A stretch of 64,000 bases of DNA from the NCBI GenBank assembly GCA_030765045.1, contig CM060963.1, positions 113,534,735 through 113,598,734 of the forward strand, written 5' to 3'. The DNA is from Tenodera sinensis. Its lineage: Eukaryota > Arthropoda > Insecta > Mantodea > Mantidae. This document shows positions 11,652-23,177 of this stretch, one piece after another (the stretch's first letter is position 1; each line of letters begins with the position of its first letter). The notes below the pieces were generated by a model. The model was not told the DNA's origin. It searched no databases and was given only the letters and a program-made list of their open reading frames with translations. The translations under genes and the position numbers were made by a program.

Positions 11652-12778
11652 AGACTCTGCAGTGCACTAAGCAAATCGCTCAAAATCAGGCAGTCACCTA
11701 ATTTACGACGGCGAACATACAAAACGGGGCGATAAATTGCATAAAGATCTGCAGTAAAAATCTTGGATTGGATGAGTGCGCGATATATTCGCAACAAAAC
11801 TGTCTGATTCGCTCCCCACGATTTGCCATGCAGTACTCGCATGATATTTAGGGAACGGTCACATCGTGCTCTTAGCTGTACAATATGCGACGACCAACTA
11901 AGCTTCCTGTCCAAGATCAAACCCAGGAAGCGCATCTCTTCTCCGAAGGGAAGTAAATCTGGACCGAAGCGGAGCGAAGGTGGTAATCGTCTCCTACGAC
12001 GCCAGAGATTAACGCAGATTGACTTCTCAGTTGAGAAACGGAAGCCGTTTTTAACGCTCCATTCTCTAAGGTTGTCCAAACATTGCTGCAGGCGCCGTTG
12101 TAAGAACTCCGTGCGCTGAGAAGTGCAATAGACAGCGAAGTCGTTTACGAATAGGCATGGCGAAACTCCAGGTGGAACACATTTCCAGATGGAGTTAATT
12201 GCTACAGCAAAGAGCGTGACACTTAGCACCGAACCCTGAGGTACTCCCTCCTCCTGAACAAAAGAATTACAAAAAACCGAGCCGACCCTTACTCGGAAAA
12301 AGCGGTCCTTCATAAGCTCCTGAATGAAAAGTGGTAGGCGTCTACGTATGTTCCAGGCATATAGGGAACGTAGAATTCCTGCTCGCCAGCACGTATCATA
12401 AGCCTTCTCAAGATCGAAAAATATGCCCACGGTTTGACAGTTCTTCATAAAGCCGTCCATTATCTGTGTCGATATTGACACAGGATGGTCAACAGTTGAA
12501 CGGCGTCGTCGAAAACCACACTGGATGTTAGTTAGTAGGTTACGACTTTCTAACCACCATACCAAGCGTCCATTGATCATGCGTTCCGCCACCTTGCAAA
12601 CGCAACTGGTGAGGGAAATAGGACGATAGCTGGAGGGAAGATGACGGTCCTTTCCAGCGTTCAAGATGGGAATAACGTTGGCCTCCCGCCAATTTTCTGG
12701 GAGCATACTGTCAACCCAAACACGATTATAGACCTCGAGCAGGAATGCCTTACCTTCAGCAGAGAGCTGTTGTAACAT
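11543..12778 (-). pseudogene. I-type LINE ORF2: reverse transcriptase, catalytic box altered
   Basis: A 411-codon open segment showing RT motifs in order: PENWREANVIPILNAGKDRH, SSYRPISLTSCVCKVAERMI, IFFDLEKAYDTCWRAGILRS (first catalytic Asp), GVPQGSVLSVTLFAVAINSI, and CLFVNDFAVYCTS where FADD is expected, so one catalytic Asp has become Asn. It ends in a fused RNase H piece (LILSDLLSALQSL, with SDL for SDS). The upstream frame (12661-13011) overlaps it in another phase, so at least one frameshift lies near 12770-12830. Confidence 0.85.
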
Positions 12779-13419
12779 TTGTACATGAATACCGTCCGGT
12801 CCTGTGCTGATAATCGCGAAGATTTTAGGGAATATTCTAGCTCCGCCATGGTGAAAAGGCGATTGTAATCTTCTACGTTTCTAGAACGAAACGAGAAGCC
12901 TTGAGATTCTACCTGAGTTTTAAATGGAAGGAACTCAGGGGAGTAGTTTTCCGAGCTAGACACTTGAGCGAAAGCACTGCCAAACGTATTGGCCACTTCA
13001 AATGAATCCACAACAGCTCCTGTGGCTGTTTATAGTCCCGCTATTGGTATTTGGGTCGTTTTAGCTACAACACGCCTTAATCTATCCCACACAACCGAGG
13101 AAGGTGTGTGTTGGTTAAATGAAGCTACAAATTTGCTCCATGATGACTTTTTACTATCCTTGATGACATGTCTGGACCTGGCGCGCATTTTCTTGTATTC
13201 GATTAGGTTATCCAACGTAGGGTGACGTTGGAAAAGCCTAAGAGCACGCCTTCGAGCACGTATGGCATTCCGACATTCTTCCGTCCACCAGGGAATTGAC
13301 TGTTCAGCACCAGAGAGAATTGTCTCCGTGAGATGCTGCGCCAAATCATTCACTGAGTCGTGCTCGTTGTACGTAAAGACAGCCAGCTGGGTGTAAAGGT
13401 TCCAGTTGGCATGGTCCAA
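12661..13419 (-). pseudogene. I-type LINE ORF2: linker between endonuclease and RT
   Basis: Two same-frame open pieces (13030-13419 and 12661-13011) separated by a stop. They carry the linker typical of I/Jockey ORF2, with IPWWTEECRNAIRARRRALR and SSWSKFVASFNQHTPSSVVW. A TGA at 13423-13425, where a Trp codon is likely, separates this from the endonuclease in the same frame. Confidence 0.75.
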
Positions 13420-13422
13420 GCG

Positions 13423-14112
13423 TCATCTGGGCATACGTGGGGAACATGTATGTTGCGTCAAGAGACTAATAAGACATGGGAAGTGGTCACTAGAGTGTAA
13501 GTCAGAGATGACATTCCATTGTAAGGAGACTGCCAACTGAGGTGCACAAACAGCAAGATCAAGGTGTGAGAAACTATTGTAAGAGTCCGAAATGAATGTA
13601 GGCTCTCCGGTGTGGAGGAGAGCTAGGTTGTAACTGTCCAAGAAGTCGCCAATGAGCGTACCCCTCGCACAAGCGTGACTGGAGCCCCAAAGTGGGTGGT
13701 GCGCATTGAAGTCTCCCACCAACAGAAACGGTGTTGGCAACTGGGAAACTAGATCTTCTAAATCAGTATGTAAGAAGTCATGGGACGGAGGCAGATATAG
13801 ATTACAGATGGTGAAATGCATGTTTGGCAGTTTAATCCGTACAGCAACTGATTGTATATCAGAGTGCAATGGTAGAATTTGCATATACACGTCATCTCTG
13901 ACAAGTATCATAGCGCCGCCATGTGCCGGAACACGCTCTTCTGGTGTGACGTCACACCGTACTGGGGTGTATCGCCTTAGATGGAAAGCGTCTTGAGGAC
14001 GCAGCTTAGTCTCTTGCAAACATGCGACCAGAGGTTCGTTTTCTTTGATCAAAAGCTCAAGTTCTGAACGTTGACTTCTTATACCACGTATGTTCCATTG
14101 TAGTACAGCCAT
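13423..14112 (-). pseudogene. I-type LINE ORF2: endonuclease domain
   Basis: A complete APE-type endonuclease domain of 229 codons starting MAVLQWNIRGIRSQRSELEL. The family's metal and catalytic motifs are visible: CLQETKL (Glu), GDFNAHHPLWG (Asp/Asn) and the final SSDHFP (Asp-His). In an active element it would nick target DNA to prime reverse transcription. The start codon is 44 bp downstream of the ORF1 stop, as expected for ORF2. A single nonsense codon ends it before the linker. Confidence 0.85.
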
Positions 14113-14155
14113 ATTGCATTATGTATGGGATAGGTAATTCCAAAGTAACTGTTCA

Positions 14156-14940
14156 TTACTTTGGAGTAGGCGGTTGTCGAACTAATTTTGCCCTTTTCTT
14201 CTCTCTTGGGCTTATAGTTTTGTCAGACGCTTTTTCGCGCCTCTTTTCCACTGAGGGTCTCCCAGTGTGGGCAGATTCCAGTTCCATGTCCTCTGCCGAG
14301 GACGTCTGTGTTCCCATAGAGAATTTCGGTTCGAAAGCTTCGAACCGATTTGACACGAAGACCGGCGAAGATGACATTCGCCGGTGTGTAGCCGTACCAG
14401 AGGATTCCTCTGAAGAGGATCTCCTAGGAGATGGCTTTGACTTTTTCTTTCCCTTTGAGGATATCGGATCTTTTATACTGGGTCTTAAACTTGATCGGTG
14501 AAGCATCGTATACAGTCGGTCTACTTGTCAAGGTCGGCTTCTTTGTTGGTGACCTTCTTGATCTGCTGGATTGAATTATTGTGCTTGTAGATGCTGTAGC
14601 GGACTTAGGTGATGTCAAACGCTTTGGATGTGACCTAGCTACAAGAATTTTGTCTGAAATGGTTGCCCCGTTTATATCGCTAGTTTGAGTTGCGATTTAC
14701 CGACGTGGTACTGGTTTAGCTGCAACCTAACTATAGGTACCGGAGTTCGGGATAGTGGGCTGGCGCAAACGTAAGAGCTTTCGGGCTTCTGAGAAGGACA
14801 CCTTCTCTCTAACCCGGATCTCCTGGATAGCTCTTTTCTCCATATAACGGGGGCATTTTCGGCAGTTTGCTGGATGCTCTCCCCTGCAGTTAATACAACT
14901 GGGAGGTGAGGTACAGTCATCGTCATGGGCGATGCCTCCA
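14156..14940 (-). pseudogene. I-type LINE ORF1: C-terminal basic/Ser-rich part
   Basis: Two overlapping frames (14424-14618 and 14156-14506) encode Ser/Lys/Arg-rich low-complexity sequence such as SSKGKKKSKPSPRRSSSEES, ending VRQPPTPK just before ORF2. This is the usual disordered tail behind the zinc knuckles in I-type ORF1. Frame changes relative to 14727-15275 show decay. Confidence 0.65.
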
Positions 14941-15275
14941 CAGTTCACGCAGGTAGCTCTACCACTACACGTGTCACTTGTATGACCAAAGCGCTGGCAT
15001 TTGTAACATCTATGCGGGCTCGGAATATAAGGTCTTACTTCAATGGCCTCGTACCCAGCCTTTATCCTTTGCGGGAGATCTACCCGATTAAAGGTAAGGA
15101 AAAGGGTACGGGTAGGCAGATATTCACCTCCATCTTTTCTCTGAACCCGATAAACATATATCACACTTTGATCTGCTAGGTTCTCCTTAATTTCATCATT
15201 GGACATGTCGTCCAATGCGCGTGTGTTGACAACACCGCGAGAGGAGTTCAACGTTTTGTGCATCTCTACACGCAC
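14727..15275 (-). pseudogene. I-type LINE ORF1: RNA-binding part with CCHC knuckles
   Basis: Encodes SSRGVVNTRALDDMSNDEI, then a beta-rich RRM-like region, then zinc knuckles: CYKCQRFGHTSDTC fits C-x2-C-x4-H-x4-C exactly, CVNCGGIAHDDDC and CINCRGEHPANCRKC are variants. ORF1 proteins of this group bind the element RNA and form particles. The reading continues biologically from 15727-16083 but is cut by an insertion. Confidence 0.8.
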
Positions 15276-15280
15276 CGGAT

Positions 15281-15726
15281 AGCTGAATGAAATGAAATGA
15301 AAAAGGTAATTCGGGCATGTTTTACAACATGCCCTGGCTGTTTAGGGACAGTCCCTCTTCAGCCGCGTTTTGGTATTTTTGTTTGTCGTGTGAGAGATCT
15401 TCCTGGCGTGTGTGTGTATTGTTTTGATTGTAGTGATGTGGCTTTATGTATTTGTTTGTGTTTGTTTGTGTATGTGTTGTCGTCCCCAGCTGCATGGAGG
15501 TGGCTTCTGCCCTCTGAGATTTTAGTTTTAATTTTAGGGAGAGTTTATTGTTTGTTGTTGCTGCCCCGGCTCATATGTAATTTTTTATATTAGTTGTGTT
15601 GTTTTGTGTGTTAGGTTATGAAAGTGTGTGTGTTTGTGTTTGTGTGTGTGTTTATGTTTGCTATGTGATTTTGTTTACTGTGTGTTTGTGTTTTTTATTA
15701 TAGGTTGTTGTGTGATTGTAATGTTT
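15281..15726 (-). mobile_element. Insertion within LINE ORF1 (probable short retroelement)
   Basis: About 0.45 kb of GT-rich noncoding DNA lies between two ORF1 parts that are continuous in related elements. Read on the minus strand its end is a pentamer tail (ATTTC)n directly before the resumed ORF1, preceded by a 9-bp hairpin GGGCATGTT-N4-AACATGCCC at about 15314-15335. The tail suggests a small retroposed element, but no head promoter or coding part identifies it. Confidence 0.45.
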
Positions 15727-15983
15727 TTATCGGTCGTCTATAAAGATGGCAAGAATGTTGGCTTTTAATATAGTAGCTGCCTGTGCTGCTGAAAGGGATT
15801 CAAGCAATAGCGTCCCGTTCCGAGATCTTGTGCAGTTCTTCACGGGGCCAGCTATCTTATCGAGACCCTTCTGTATAACGAATGGATTCACCGACCTAAA
15901 TGTTTTACCTTCCTCATTTCTTGTAATAACTAAGTAGCGAGGACCACACAACTCTGCTACTTCCTTTTCACTTACTTTACAAT

Positions 15984-16017
<34 letters not shown>

Positions 16018-16083
16018 AGTTTTGAAAGTACTCATTGCGATTATATCCTCCACCATTACAAATGTCTCCGATGGCATGCTCAC
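15727..16083 (-). pseudogene. I-type LINE ORF1: N-terminal part with lysine run
   Basis: Starts MSMPSETFVMVEDIIAMSTF, then a lysine run, then GPRYLVITRNEEGKTFRSVN and the start of the RRM-like domain. The lysine run is a homopolymer of about 30 bases at 15986-16016 (T on plus) and is likely an expansion after insertion. The frame stops shortly after entering the inserted DNA. Confidence 0.7.
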
Positions 16084-16820
16084 ATCCTGGGCGCCACCTC
16101 AGGTGAGAGTCCTGGCCTTTACCTTGCTCACCCTAGGATCTCACCTCCCAATGTATAGACAGAGGGACCCAATCGCCTTCAGGAGTGCATCAGCTCATGC
16201 AATGGCCCCTCCCCGGGACTGACCTTTATCAGCGGATACGTACACAGATCCTACATGATAACCAGGGGCTGGGACTTACGTGATTACCCAGTCACCCCTT
16301 GCGTCACCCCATCCTCCTACAACCCGCGCGTAGGTTATCCATCAGACTGTGTACAGGGAGGTATCAGGCGGGAGGTCAAACACAAAAGTGGACCAAAGTT
16401 GATTGGACGTTTGACAGCTGCCCTCTCACCTCTTGGAGGAACCCAATTGAGAGTATGATTCGGGGCCCCGGGTACGACAAACCCGTACCTACCGTAGTAG
16501 GAGCCCCTGGGGGAGTTTGATTTCGGAGTCCTCTTCTCCTAGATGAGTCGTCGACCAAGACTAACGAGTCTCATCTACCCGTTTGGAATGTTCTTTGCTT
16601 CCCCTCACCTCTTGCCTACCAGTAGTCAAAATGATCCTTAGTAGGCCGTCTGGATCGGGTACTGAGCCCCTCCGCCACGGAAGGCGGAGAACTATTCCTA
16701 CCCCCTGCCGGGCATCAAACATGGGACCTAACCTTTGTAGGTACGTGAGCTAAGCTATCCAGAGCGAGAGCATCCTATATCTGCTATGAGCCAGTTCCGA
16801 CAGCAGCCAGTCGCGTCATT
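16084..16820 (-). promoter_or_regulatory. Probable 5' untranslated/promoter region of the I-type LINE
   Basis: A GC-rich block of about 0.7 kb directly upstream of ORF1, in contrast to the AT-rich surroundings. LINEs of this group carry internal promoters in the 5' UTR. No boundary repeat was found, so the exact 5' end is unknown and part could be another element. Confidence 0.4.
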
Positions 16821-17484
16821 CAAGATAAACCCGAAAAAATAAGGATTTCTTTTGTAGCACTTAAATGTTACTGCCGCTTCACAAGCACCTTCAAAATTCT
16901 TTTGTTTTTTGATATCTCTAATTCCCTCGTTATTTCATTCTTAATGGTTTCGCACTCTTTTGTAATGCTTAACGTCTCCAATTATCTGGTTTTCGTCACC
17001 ATTGACAGTGCTCTTGTGAAGCAAATAAGAGAATGGGTCTGGGCTTTACAAACAACATTAGAGCTGGAGGTTCTTTTAAACCGGATTCTTCTTTCCAAAA
17101 AAGTGTAATGGCCGTTGAACTGCGGTTTTTCTGTACAGAAGATAGGAATATTAAGATTGAAAATGCATACTTATGAAACACAAAGGAGATTATCGACGTA
17201 TATGTAACCATCCTCAGATATAATTGGCAAAATTCTTCTTCTGCTCATCATGGAATAGTCAATATTGACTGCTCCGACTTCTTTTCCTTGGAGGTCCTAG
17301 AATCCATAATTTGCTGTCTTCTTGGGGATTTCATAGTCTTATATTTCTTGATGGTTCTTTCCATTTCATTATATTTGAATCTGTATTATCGTTCAATGCG
17401 TAAACCGGGAAAATTATTGGATTGTGTATTTGTGTGTGAATTTAACCTTCGTTATAGCTGTCGAGGTCCACAGAGAAAAAATCT
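16821..17484. other. Unassigned AT-rich DNA
   Basis: No gene or known repeat recognised between the LINE and the family A array. Confidence 0.4.
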
Positions 17485-17705
17485 GATGTATTGCACTCAC
17501 ATGACTTTCTCTTCTACTAACCATTCCTACAAATTCTTATTCCTCTATCTTCTTCGTGTTAGTTAAGGTAAACATTTGTACAAATTATTGCTTATTTCCT
17601 TGTAGGTGCAAGGGGAATATTAGAATACAGTAGGCTTTGAGCGATAGTGAAATCTTTTAAAGCTTTGAGATTCCGTTCTCTTTGCACACTTAACATATAA
17701 AAAAA
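17485..17705 (+). repeat. Family A, copy 4 (first part only)
   Basis: Contains the start block (CTGATGTATTGCACTCACAT) through CTTTGCACACTTAACATAT and is then followed at once by a new start block. It is the truncated first member of a head-to-tail run of three. Confidence 0.6.
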
Positions 17706-18577
17706 TCTGATGTGTTGCGCTCACATGACTTTCTCTACTCTTGTACTAACCATTCTTACACTCTTATTCCTATATCTTCTTCGTGTTAGTTAAAATAAAC
17801 ATTTGTACAAATTGTCTTATTGCTTATTTCCTTGTAGGTGCAAGGGAGATATTGGAATACAGTAGGCTTTGTGCGATAGTCAAATCTTTTAAAGCTTTGA
17901 GATTCCGTTCTCTTTGTACACGCAACATAAAAAAATGAACAACGATGACCCATTTCACGAAAGTTCTAAGTTTTCCGAAACTCACACACATAACAAGGTA
18001 TATCTCCGAAATGGTTCACCCTACAAGAAAATTTATTGAGACACAAATTGTGTATTTTAGCAAGATCTACATATTTTGTATAGTATAATTTGGTCTATCT
18101 CTAGCGGTTTACCAGTTATGCAAAAGTCGTCCAGAGTAAATACGACTACAGGGGCTATAGCCAGAAAATTCAAGATATACATTTCATTTGTCATAAAAAT
18201 ATCTCAAACATATGACATTTTAATCAAAATCGTTTGAGCCATTTTCAATAAAATCAAAATTTTCGAAAAATTTTCCATGTAAAGGGTAGTTTAGGGTGGG
18301 GCTATTTTCTTCAAAATCTTCGTGTCACATTCTTGAACGACATTAAACTTAAATACCAACTTTGGTTTTTAACCGACTTTTCGTTTTTGAGCTATGCTGT
18401 CCACAGACTGACAGACTGACAGACACAGACACACAGACACACACACGGACCTTTTTCTTAAAATGCTTTTTTTGGATTCAGGGGGCCTCAAAACATGTAT
18501 TTCCGGTGAAATCTCGACTTAGAATTTTTGGGTGGAATACAATACTTCCCCTACTTACCAGTAGAGAAAGTAAAAAT
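17706..18577 (+). repeat. Family A, copy 5 (full-length reference)
   Basis: The most complete plus-strand copy, from CTGATGTGTTGCGCTCACAT to CCAGTAGAGAAAGTAAAAA. It includes the CACACACATAACAAGG, GTAAAGGGTAGTTTAGGGTG and GACAGACACAGACACACAGA blocks. It can serve as the reference for the family. Confidence 0.65.
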
Positions 18578-19189
18578 GAACAACGATGTTCCGTTTCACG
18601 GTTTTAAGTTTTCCGCAACTCACACACACAACAAGGAATATCTCCGAAATGGTTAACCCTACAAGAAAATTTATTGAGACATAAATTGTGTATTTTAGCA
18701 AGATCTACATTTTTGTAGAGTATGATTTAGTCTATCTCTAACGGTTTACCAGTTATGCAAAAATCGTCCAGAGTAAATATGACTACAGGGCTATAGCCAG
18801 AAAATTCAAGATATACATTTCATTTGTCATAAAAATATCTCATACACATGACATTTTAATCAAAATCGTTAGAGCCATTTTCAAGAAAATCAAAATGTTC
18901 GAAAAATTTTCCATGTAAAGGATAGTTTAGGGTGGGGCTATTTTCTTCAAAATCTTCGTGTCGCATCCTTGAAAGACATTAAAATTAGATGCCAACTTCG
19001 GTTTTAACCGACTTTTCGGTTTTGAGTTATGCTGTCCACAGACACAGACATGGACCTTTTTCTAAAAATGCTTTTTTTTTATTCAGGGGGTCTCAAAACA
19101 TATATTTCCGGTGAAATCTCGACATCGATTTTTTGGGTGGAATAGTGGAATACAATACTTCCCCTACTTACCAGTAGAGAAAGTAAAAA
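18578..19189 (+). repeat. Family A, copy 6 (second part)
   Basis: Begins inside the consensus at the 'atgaacaacgatg' block, directly after the end of the previous copy, and runs to the normal AGTAGAGAAAGTAAAAA end. With the two preceding copies it forms a tandem array with unequal members, consistent with unequal exchange or repeated insertion. Confidence 0.6.
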
Positions 19190-19192
19190 GGG

Positions 19193-19760
19193 ATCGATCT
19201 GGGTGGCTCAGTGGGCTAGGCGCTAGCTTACTGATCCCAAGTTCGCTGGTTTAAACCCGGCCCAGACGGTTTTTTATGTGTGCTTATTCTTTAAGCTTTC
19301 TCTGGGTTGCCAGACGAATGCTGCAAAGGATTTTCACATTCTCCGAATTTCCTGTCCCTCCATTTTGTTGCATTAATACTTTCATTTCAACCTTCATTCC
19401 GTTAGGTTTCTTTTAAGGTTGGAAGAGTCGGATGGAATGGTACAAGCCCAAGGAGGTAGAGGAGCCGGTTTCTAAGTCCTGTGCTCCCTTTGGGAGTATG
19501 AACCCGAAGGGATGGGAAAGGAACCGGGCCGAGTCAGCCTCCGCCGGGTGCTTCTAACTCGGAAAATGTAGAGACCCTGCCACCTGCTCTGTCGTAGCAA
19601 CATTTCGGCCGCCCTTCGGATCCATTCGCCGCATCCATCCTCCAGAGGGAGTGCTACGACAGAGGTAAAGGCACAAAAGATTGCCTTTCGGTTGAGGTGC
19701 TAACTCCTCTTCCGCAAGTTATCAGAGAGTCAAACCTGTAGCTCAGAACGCTCGAACCCA
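19193..19760 (+). repeat. tRNA-derived SINE, type 1, with extension
   Basis: 'TGGGTGGCTCAGTGGGCTAG' matches an A box and 'CTGGTTTAAACCCGGCCCAG' a B box of an RNA polymerase III promoter. The same head occurs at 30.97 kb (plus) and 25.78 kb (minus). This copy has a longer GC-rich body (to about 19760) than the others, so it may be a different subfamily or two adjacent repeats. Confidence 0.6.
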
Positions 19761-21509
19761 TTTTTGTATCATAATTTGATGGGGTTAGTACTCTGAGAAT
19801 TCACATTTACATTAACAGAAAGGTGCAATAGCCAAACACAAAACCACGGGGACAGTACTGTCCATGTTACCACGAAGATCTGTAATTTAATGGCCGTCCA
19901 GCGCTGATGTGGTTTATCTCCTTTAACAATACGAGGAGTGTCAACTGAACATATGCAACACATTGAACAAAAATCTCTCATGGTCAATAAACATGGGTGT
20001 GAGCAGCTGTCATGGACACTCGTTTACTCTTCGTTGCTGTAGGTTGATGCATTTTGATTGCGGTGTACCAGTACTGACACTTCTCAGACTAGCTACGTGC
20101 CTATATAACTTTTCAAAATGTGCACTGCATCCATCACTTTTTATTCCATATATCCAATCTGACAAGAAAAGAATTATGTGCAAATTATAGGTAGAATGAT
20201 ACACTAATAATACCCAATTCTTTTCATGTATTGATTTTTAAAGGTATTAAACAAGAGAACTTACAAACATATGCAATTTTTATCTCTTCGATGTTTTTTC
20301 TTCGAAGCACCCATCACTGGAAAAAAATAAAATAAATTGACACGTAACTGCAGCCAATGTTCTCTTCACTACATGCAACCTGGGTTATAAGTTATATTTG
20401 TCTTACGTGTAGATACTTGCAGCCCTATTACCCAGTCCCAGTTAATCCTTAAGCGGAAGACAGACATAAGTCAACCATTACAACTTAAAACTTTATAATT
20501 TTGGTTGTATAGGAGTATAGGCGCTTCTCATGTCAGGCAGTAGTTAAATGTAATGCTGACCCCAATAATGCAGCCACTAATCCTGCTGTTCGCATATTGT
20601 TAATATTGCTGCATTGCAATAAACTACCTACATGAGTGGATGTTCTAGCCAAGTCTGCGCTTACTAGACCACTAGTGCAATTAAGGTTATCATTTTTGGA
20701 GCCGTTCCCACTTCGAATACGATAATGTGGGTCACTGTAACTACATTTTGCTATCCAAATATTTACAAGATCTTTAGGGTTGAATAGGCCCAACTACGGT
20801 TGCTCTAGAAAATTCCCTCTTCAAGGAGTAAAGAGAAATCCGTCATTGAACAAAATTATTTGTCTTAGCAAATGTAGGTACTTGCGACCGCATCCTTCAT
20901 GGCTGGAGTAGAGTTAGTTGCTACTCCGCTTACAGCCTATAGCAGTCGACTCATTTCTATCTTTAGCTAGTCAGAAACATCAGACACCTCTCTAAATGGA
21001 GTAAATCACATTATAGGAGCTGGTTCCATTTTACTGTCGTGAGCACCTTCGTTGCGATATCAGTCTAATTATAAAATGCTAATATCTCCGTATATAGCGC
21101 ATCTTATGATTATTTAAGGGCACACTCAAGAGTCAAAAAAATCAATTTTGACAGTTTGTTTTTATTTTAAATTTGATAACCTTGGTGTCTGTTCCATCGA
21201 TGTGCAAAGAGGCTAAATTCTAATTGAAGGTGCATTAAGAATTAGATTATTTTAAATACCAATGTTAGACCAGCAAGGGGTTTAGCTCAGGTGTCAATTG
21301 TCAAAATGACTAACTTTTAATACTGATGTTTTTCTTCATTTTAGTGCTTATTTTCAAAGATTGGTTGCTTAGTATCTTACAGTCATTGTTTACTGTACAG
21401 TAGAGGTATCTGTGACATTTCTGAATGGTTTTAGAACAGATGAAATCTAGCAATGATGCAAGTGATGTTCGTTTGTTTACATGGGTTCAGGCACATGTGA
21501 TTTATTACT
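19761..21509. other. Unassigned DNA with a repeated segment
   Basis: No convincing gene. A minus-strand open frame at 20533-20793 has no recognisable domain. The segment at about 21048-21115 (TTGCGATATCAGTCTAATTA, ATCTCCGTATATAGCGC) recurs at 23465-23800, where it is split by about 250 bp, so it belongs to a further unnamed dispersed repeat. Confidence 0.45.
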
Positions 21510-21708
21510 TAAAGTCGGTGAGATCTAACCTGGCACTTGACAGCTAGCTGATTCTCTCACCTGCGAACGAGGCTAGCCCTATCTCGTCCAATCAACTAAT
21601 CCTTGCGCGGTGTGTTTGCAATACGATTGGACGAGATAGGGCTAGCCTCGTTCGCAGGCATGTGAACCACGTGGCTGTCAAGTGCCAAGTTAGCTCTCGC
21701 CGACTTTA
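21510..21708. mobile_element. Fold-back MITE, 195 bp, TA target
   Basis: The outer ends AAGTCGGTGAGATCTAAC and its imperfect complement GTTAGCTCTCGCCGACTT are flanked by TA. Inside, CCTGCGAACGAGGCTAGCCC through CTCGTCCAATC is repeated as a perfect inverted arm at 21624-21657, so nearly the whole unit can fold back. A TA duplication and long arms fit a Tc1/mariner-related MITE. It has no coding capacity. Confidence 0.75.
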
Positions 21709-22851
21709 GTAGTGTTCCTTTAATTACGGTTTGAGAAAGGTTTTTGTGGCTTGTTTCTTCAGTCATCGTGCTTGTGTTAGTTTATACTGGAGAGTATATA
21801 GTTTTAGTAGTAAGCAATAGGCCTACATAAAAATGCATTGGCTCTAACCAAACAATTTTTGTAGATATACAGTTTAGTTTTAGCACGTTAAGACTCAAAG
21901 GACATTGTAAGTAAAAATGACTAAAACTTCTGGAAATATGCACAGAAAACTAAAATCTAGACAAGCAATTCCTTTTGGGTGGAATAAAAACAGTTAGAAG
22001 TATCAAATGTAGTTGTTCTTTGAATGCTGTTTCCCATAACTTGATTTTTTCTGAGCTTTAGCTCCTACTTTTTATACAAAATATGATCCAATTATCTCTG
22101 AAAGTTTTACAGCATACTTCTCTCATTAATATAAGCTCAAGTATCAATTTTATAAAAAATAAATGGGTGCAAAGTTTTTCTCATTTAAAAATGATAATCA
22201 GTACATTGAAATGTATAAAAATTCAAAATCATTTAATAAATCTGGCACAACTTCATATTTTGGAAAAGTAATAGGTACTTCTTGGGAGTTACACCCTGAA
22301 CTTTACTCGATATGATATACAGTCCATATACATTTAAAATGATGTTAACTTCAAAAAGTAGGGATCAAGTCTGAACCCCAAATCCAAGAATGTTTTTTCC
22401 TCTGCAACTATTCACCTAGTTTTGAAACGTGTTAATTTATTAGCACATAGGTCTGCACAAACCTTAAATTTTCATTGAATTTGGTCAAATAGAACAAAAG
22501 TTCCGTAAAACTCCTATACTCTGTTCATCAAGAGATTAGAGGTGATGTAAACAAAGCATCGGTTTGTATCACTTCACGGCCACGTGCATTCACAATGGCG
22601 CGACATAGTTACCTACCGCTGCGCGTAGGCATAATATGCATTTTACACTACTAAAAGGATATATTTACTTGATCCAAATAACATGTAGCGCATGGAAATT
22701 AACTACTGCTTACGTCATCTCTGTCCACAATAACACTTTTTCATTTCCTGCCTACAATCTCGAAATCAATCTCCAGAAGCAGCTTTGTGGAGGGAAGTTC
22801 GTTTTAAATCTGGAAGATCGGGACCAGAGTTAACTGCCAACAGCACTTTGT

Positions 22852-22938
22852 TTAAGGTGCGGGTTCATTGTTAACAAAGAACTGGTGAACTTTTCGACGA
22901 ATTGCAGATCTCACAAATTCGTCGCAAACTACATCCAT
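22852..22938 (-). pseudogene. Transposase fragment, second HTH part
   Basis: A 28-residue frame (DEFVRSAIRRKVHQFF) that continues the upstream frame after a frameshift at the overlapping TGA/ATG. The pattern 'D.f...AIRR.vHQF' follows the SGEK-type HTH in the same transposase family. It ends before any catalytic domain. Confidence 0.5.
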
Positions 22939-23177
22939 CATTTATCTGGCACGCGGTCGCTGTTCGCTGCACCAACTGACGAGTTTTCTTTGCGTGTGCT
23001 GTAAATACTTGCAAATGACACACAGGTAAACTCGGATGTTAATTTCATCACGTCTTCGATAGCAAGTTCGGGATATATGTCGCAGAATTTGTTAAAAACG
23101 TTCAATATTGTTGTCTTTTCACCACTTCGCAACGGTTTGCCGCGCTTATGTTTCATAACACTCACTTGTTCCGCCAT
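22938..23177 (-). pseudogene. Transposase fragment, N-terminal helix-turn-helix
   Basis: A 79-codon frame starting MAEQVSVMKHKRGKPLRSGE and ILNVFNKFCD, then a predicted helix-turn-helix ending SIYSTRKENS. The pattern 'SGEK..ILNvF..F...P....e......TgvS..tiY..rKE' is one I associate with N-terminal HTH regions of Tc1/mariner-type transposases in arthropods. The start codon is about 260 bp inside the right inverted repeat. It lacks a catalytic triad. Confidence 0.55.

Larger units (their letters stand above)
10844..16820 (-). mobile_element. I-type LINE (copy 1), near full length but dead
   Basis: Minus-strand non-LTR retrotransposon. Its 3' end is at low coordinates, with a (CAT)n-type tail at 10844-10859 next to a short 3' UTR (AAGGGCGCTAATGATCTAGA read on the minus strand). 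Order from the 5' end: GC-rich 5' region (about 16084-16820, limit uncertain), ORF1 with CCHC knuckles (16083-14156), a 44 bp gap, then ORF2 with apurinic-like endonuclease, RT and RNase H (14112-11103). The combination of CCHC ORF1, APE endonuclease and RNase H is that of the I superfamily. Nonsense, frameshift and deletion changes, plus a 0.45 kb insertion in ORF1, show it is inactive. Confidence 0.85.

Noticed and set aside
20533..20793. 86-codon minus frame ending in a hydrophobic stretch
   Set aside because: No family recognised, no flanking gene structure. Kept only as a note.
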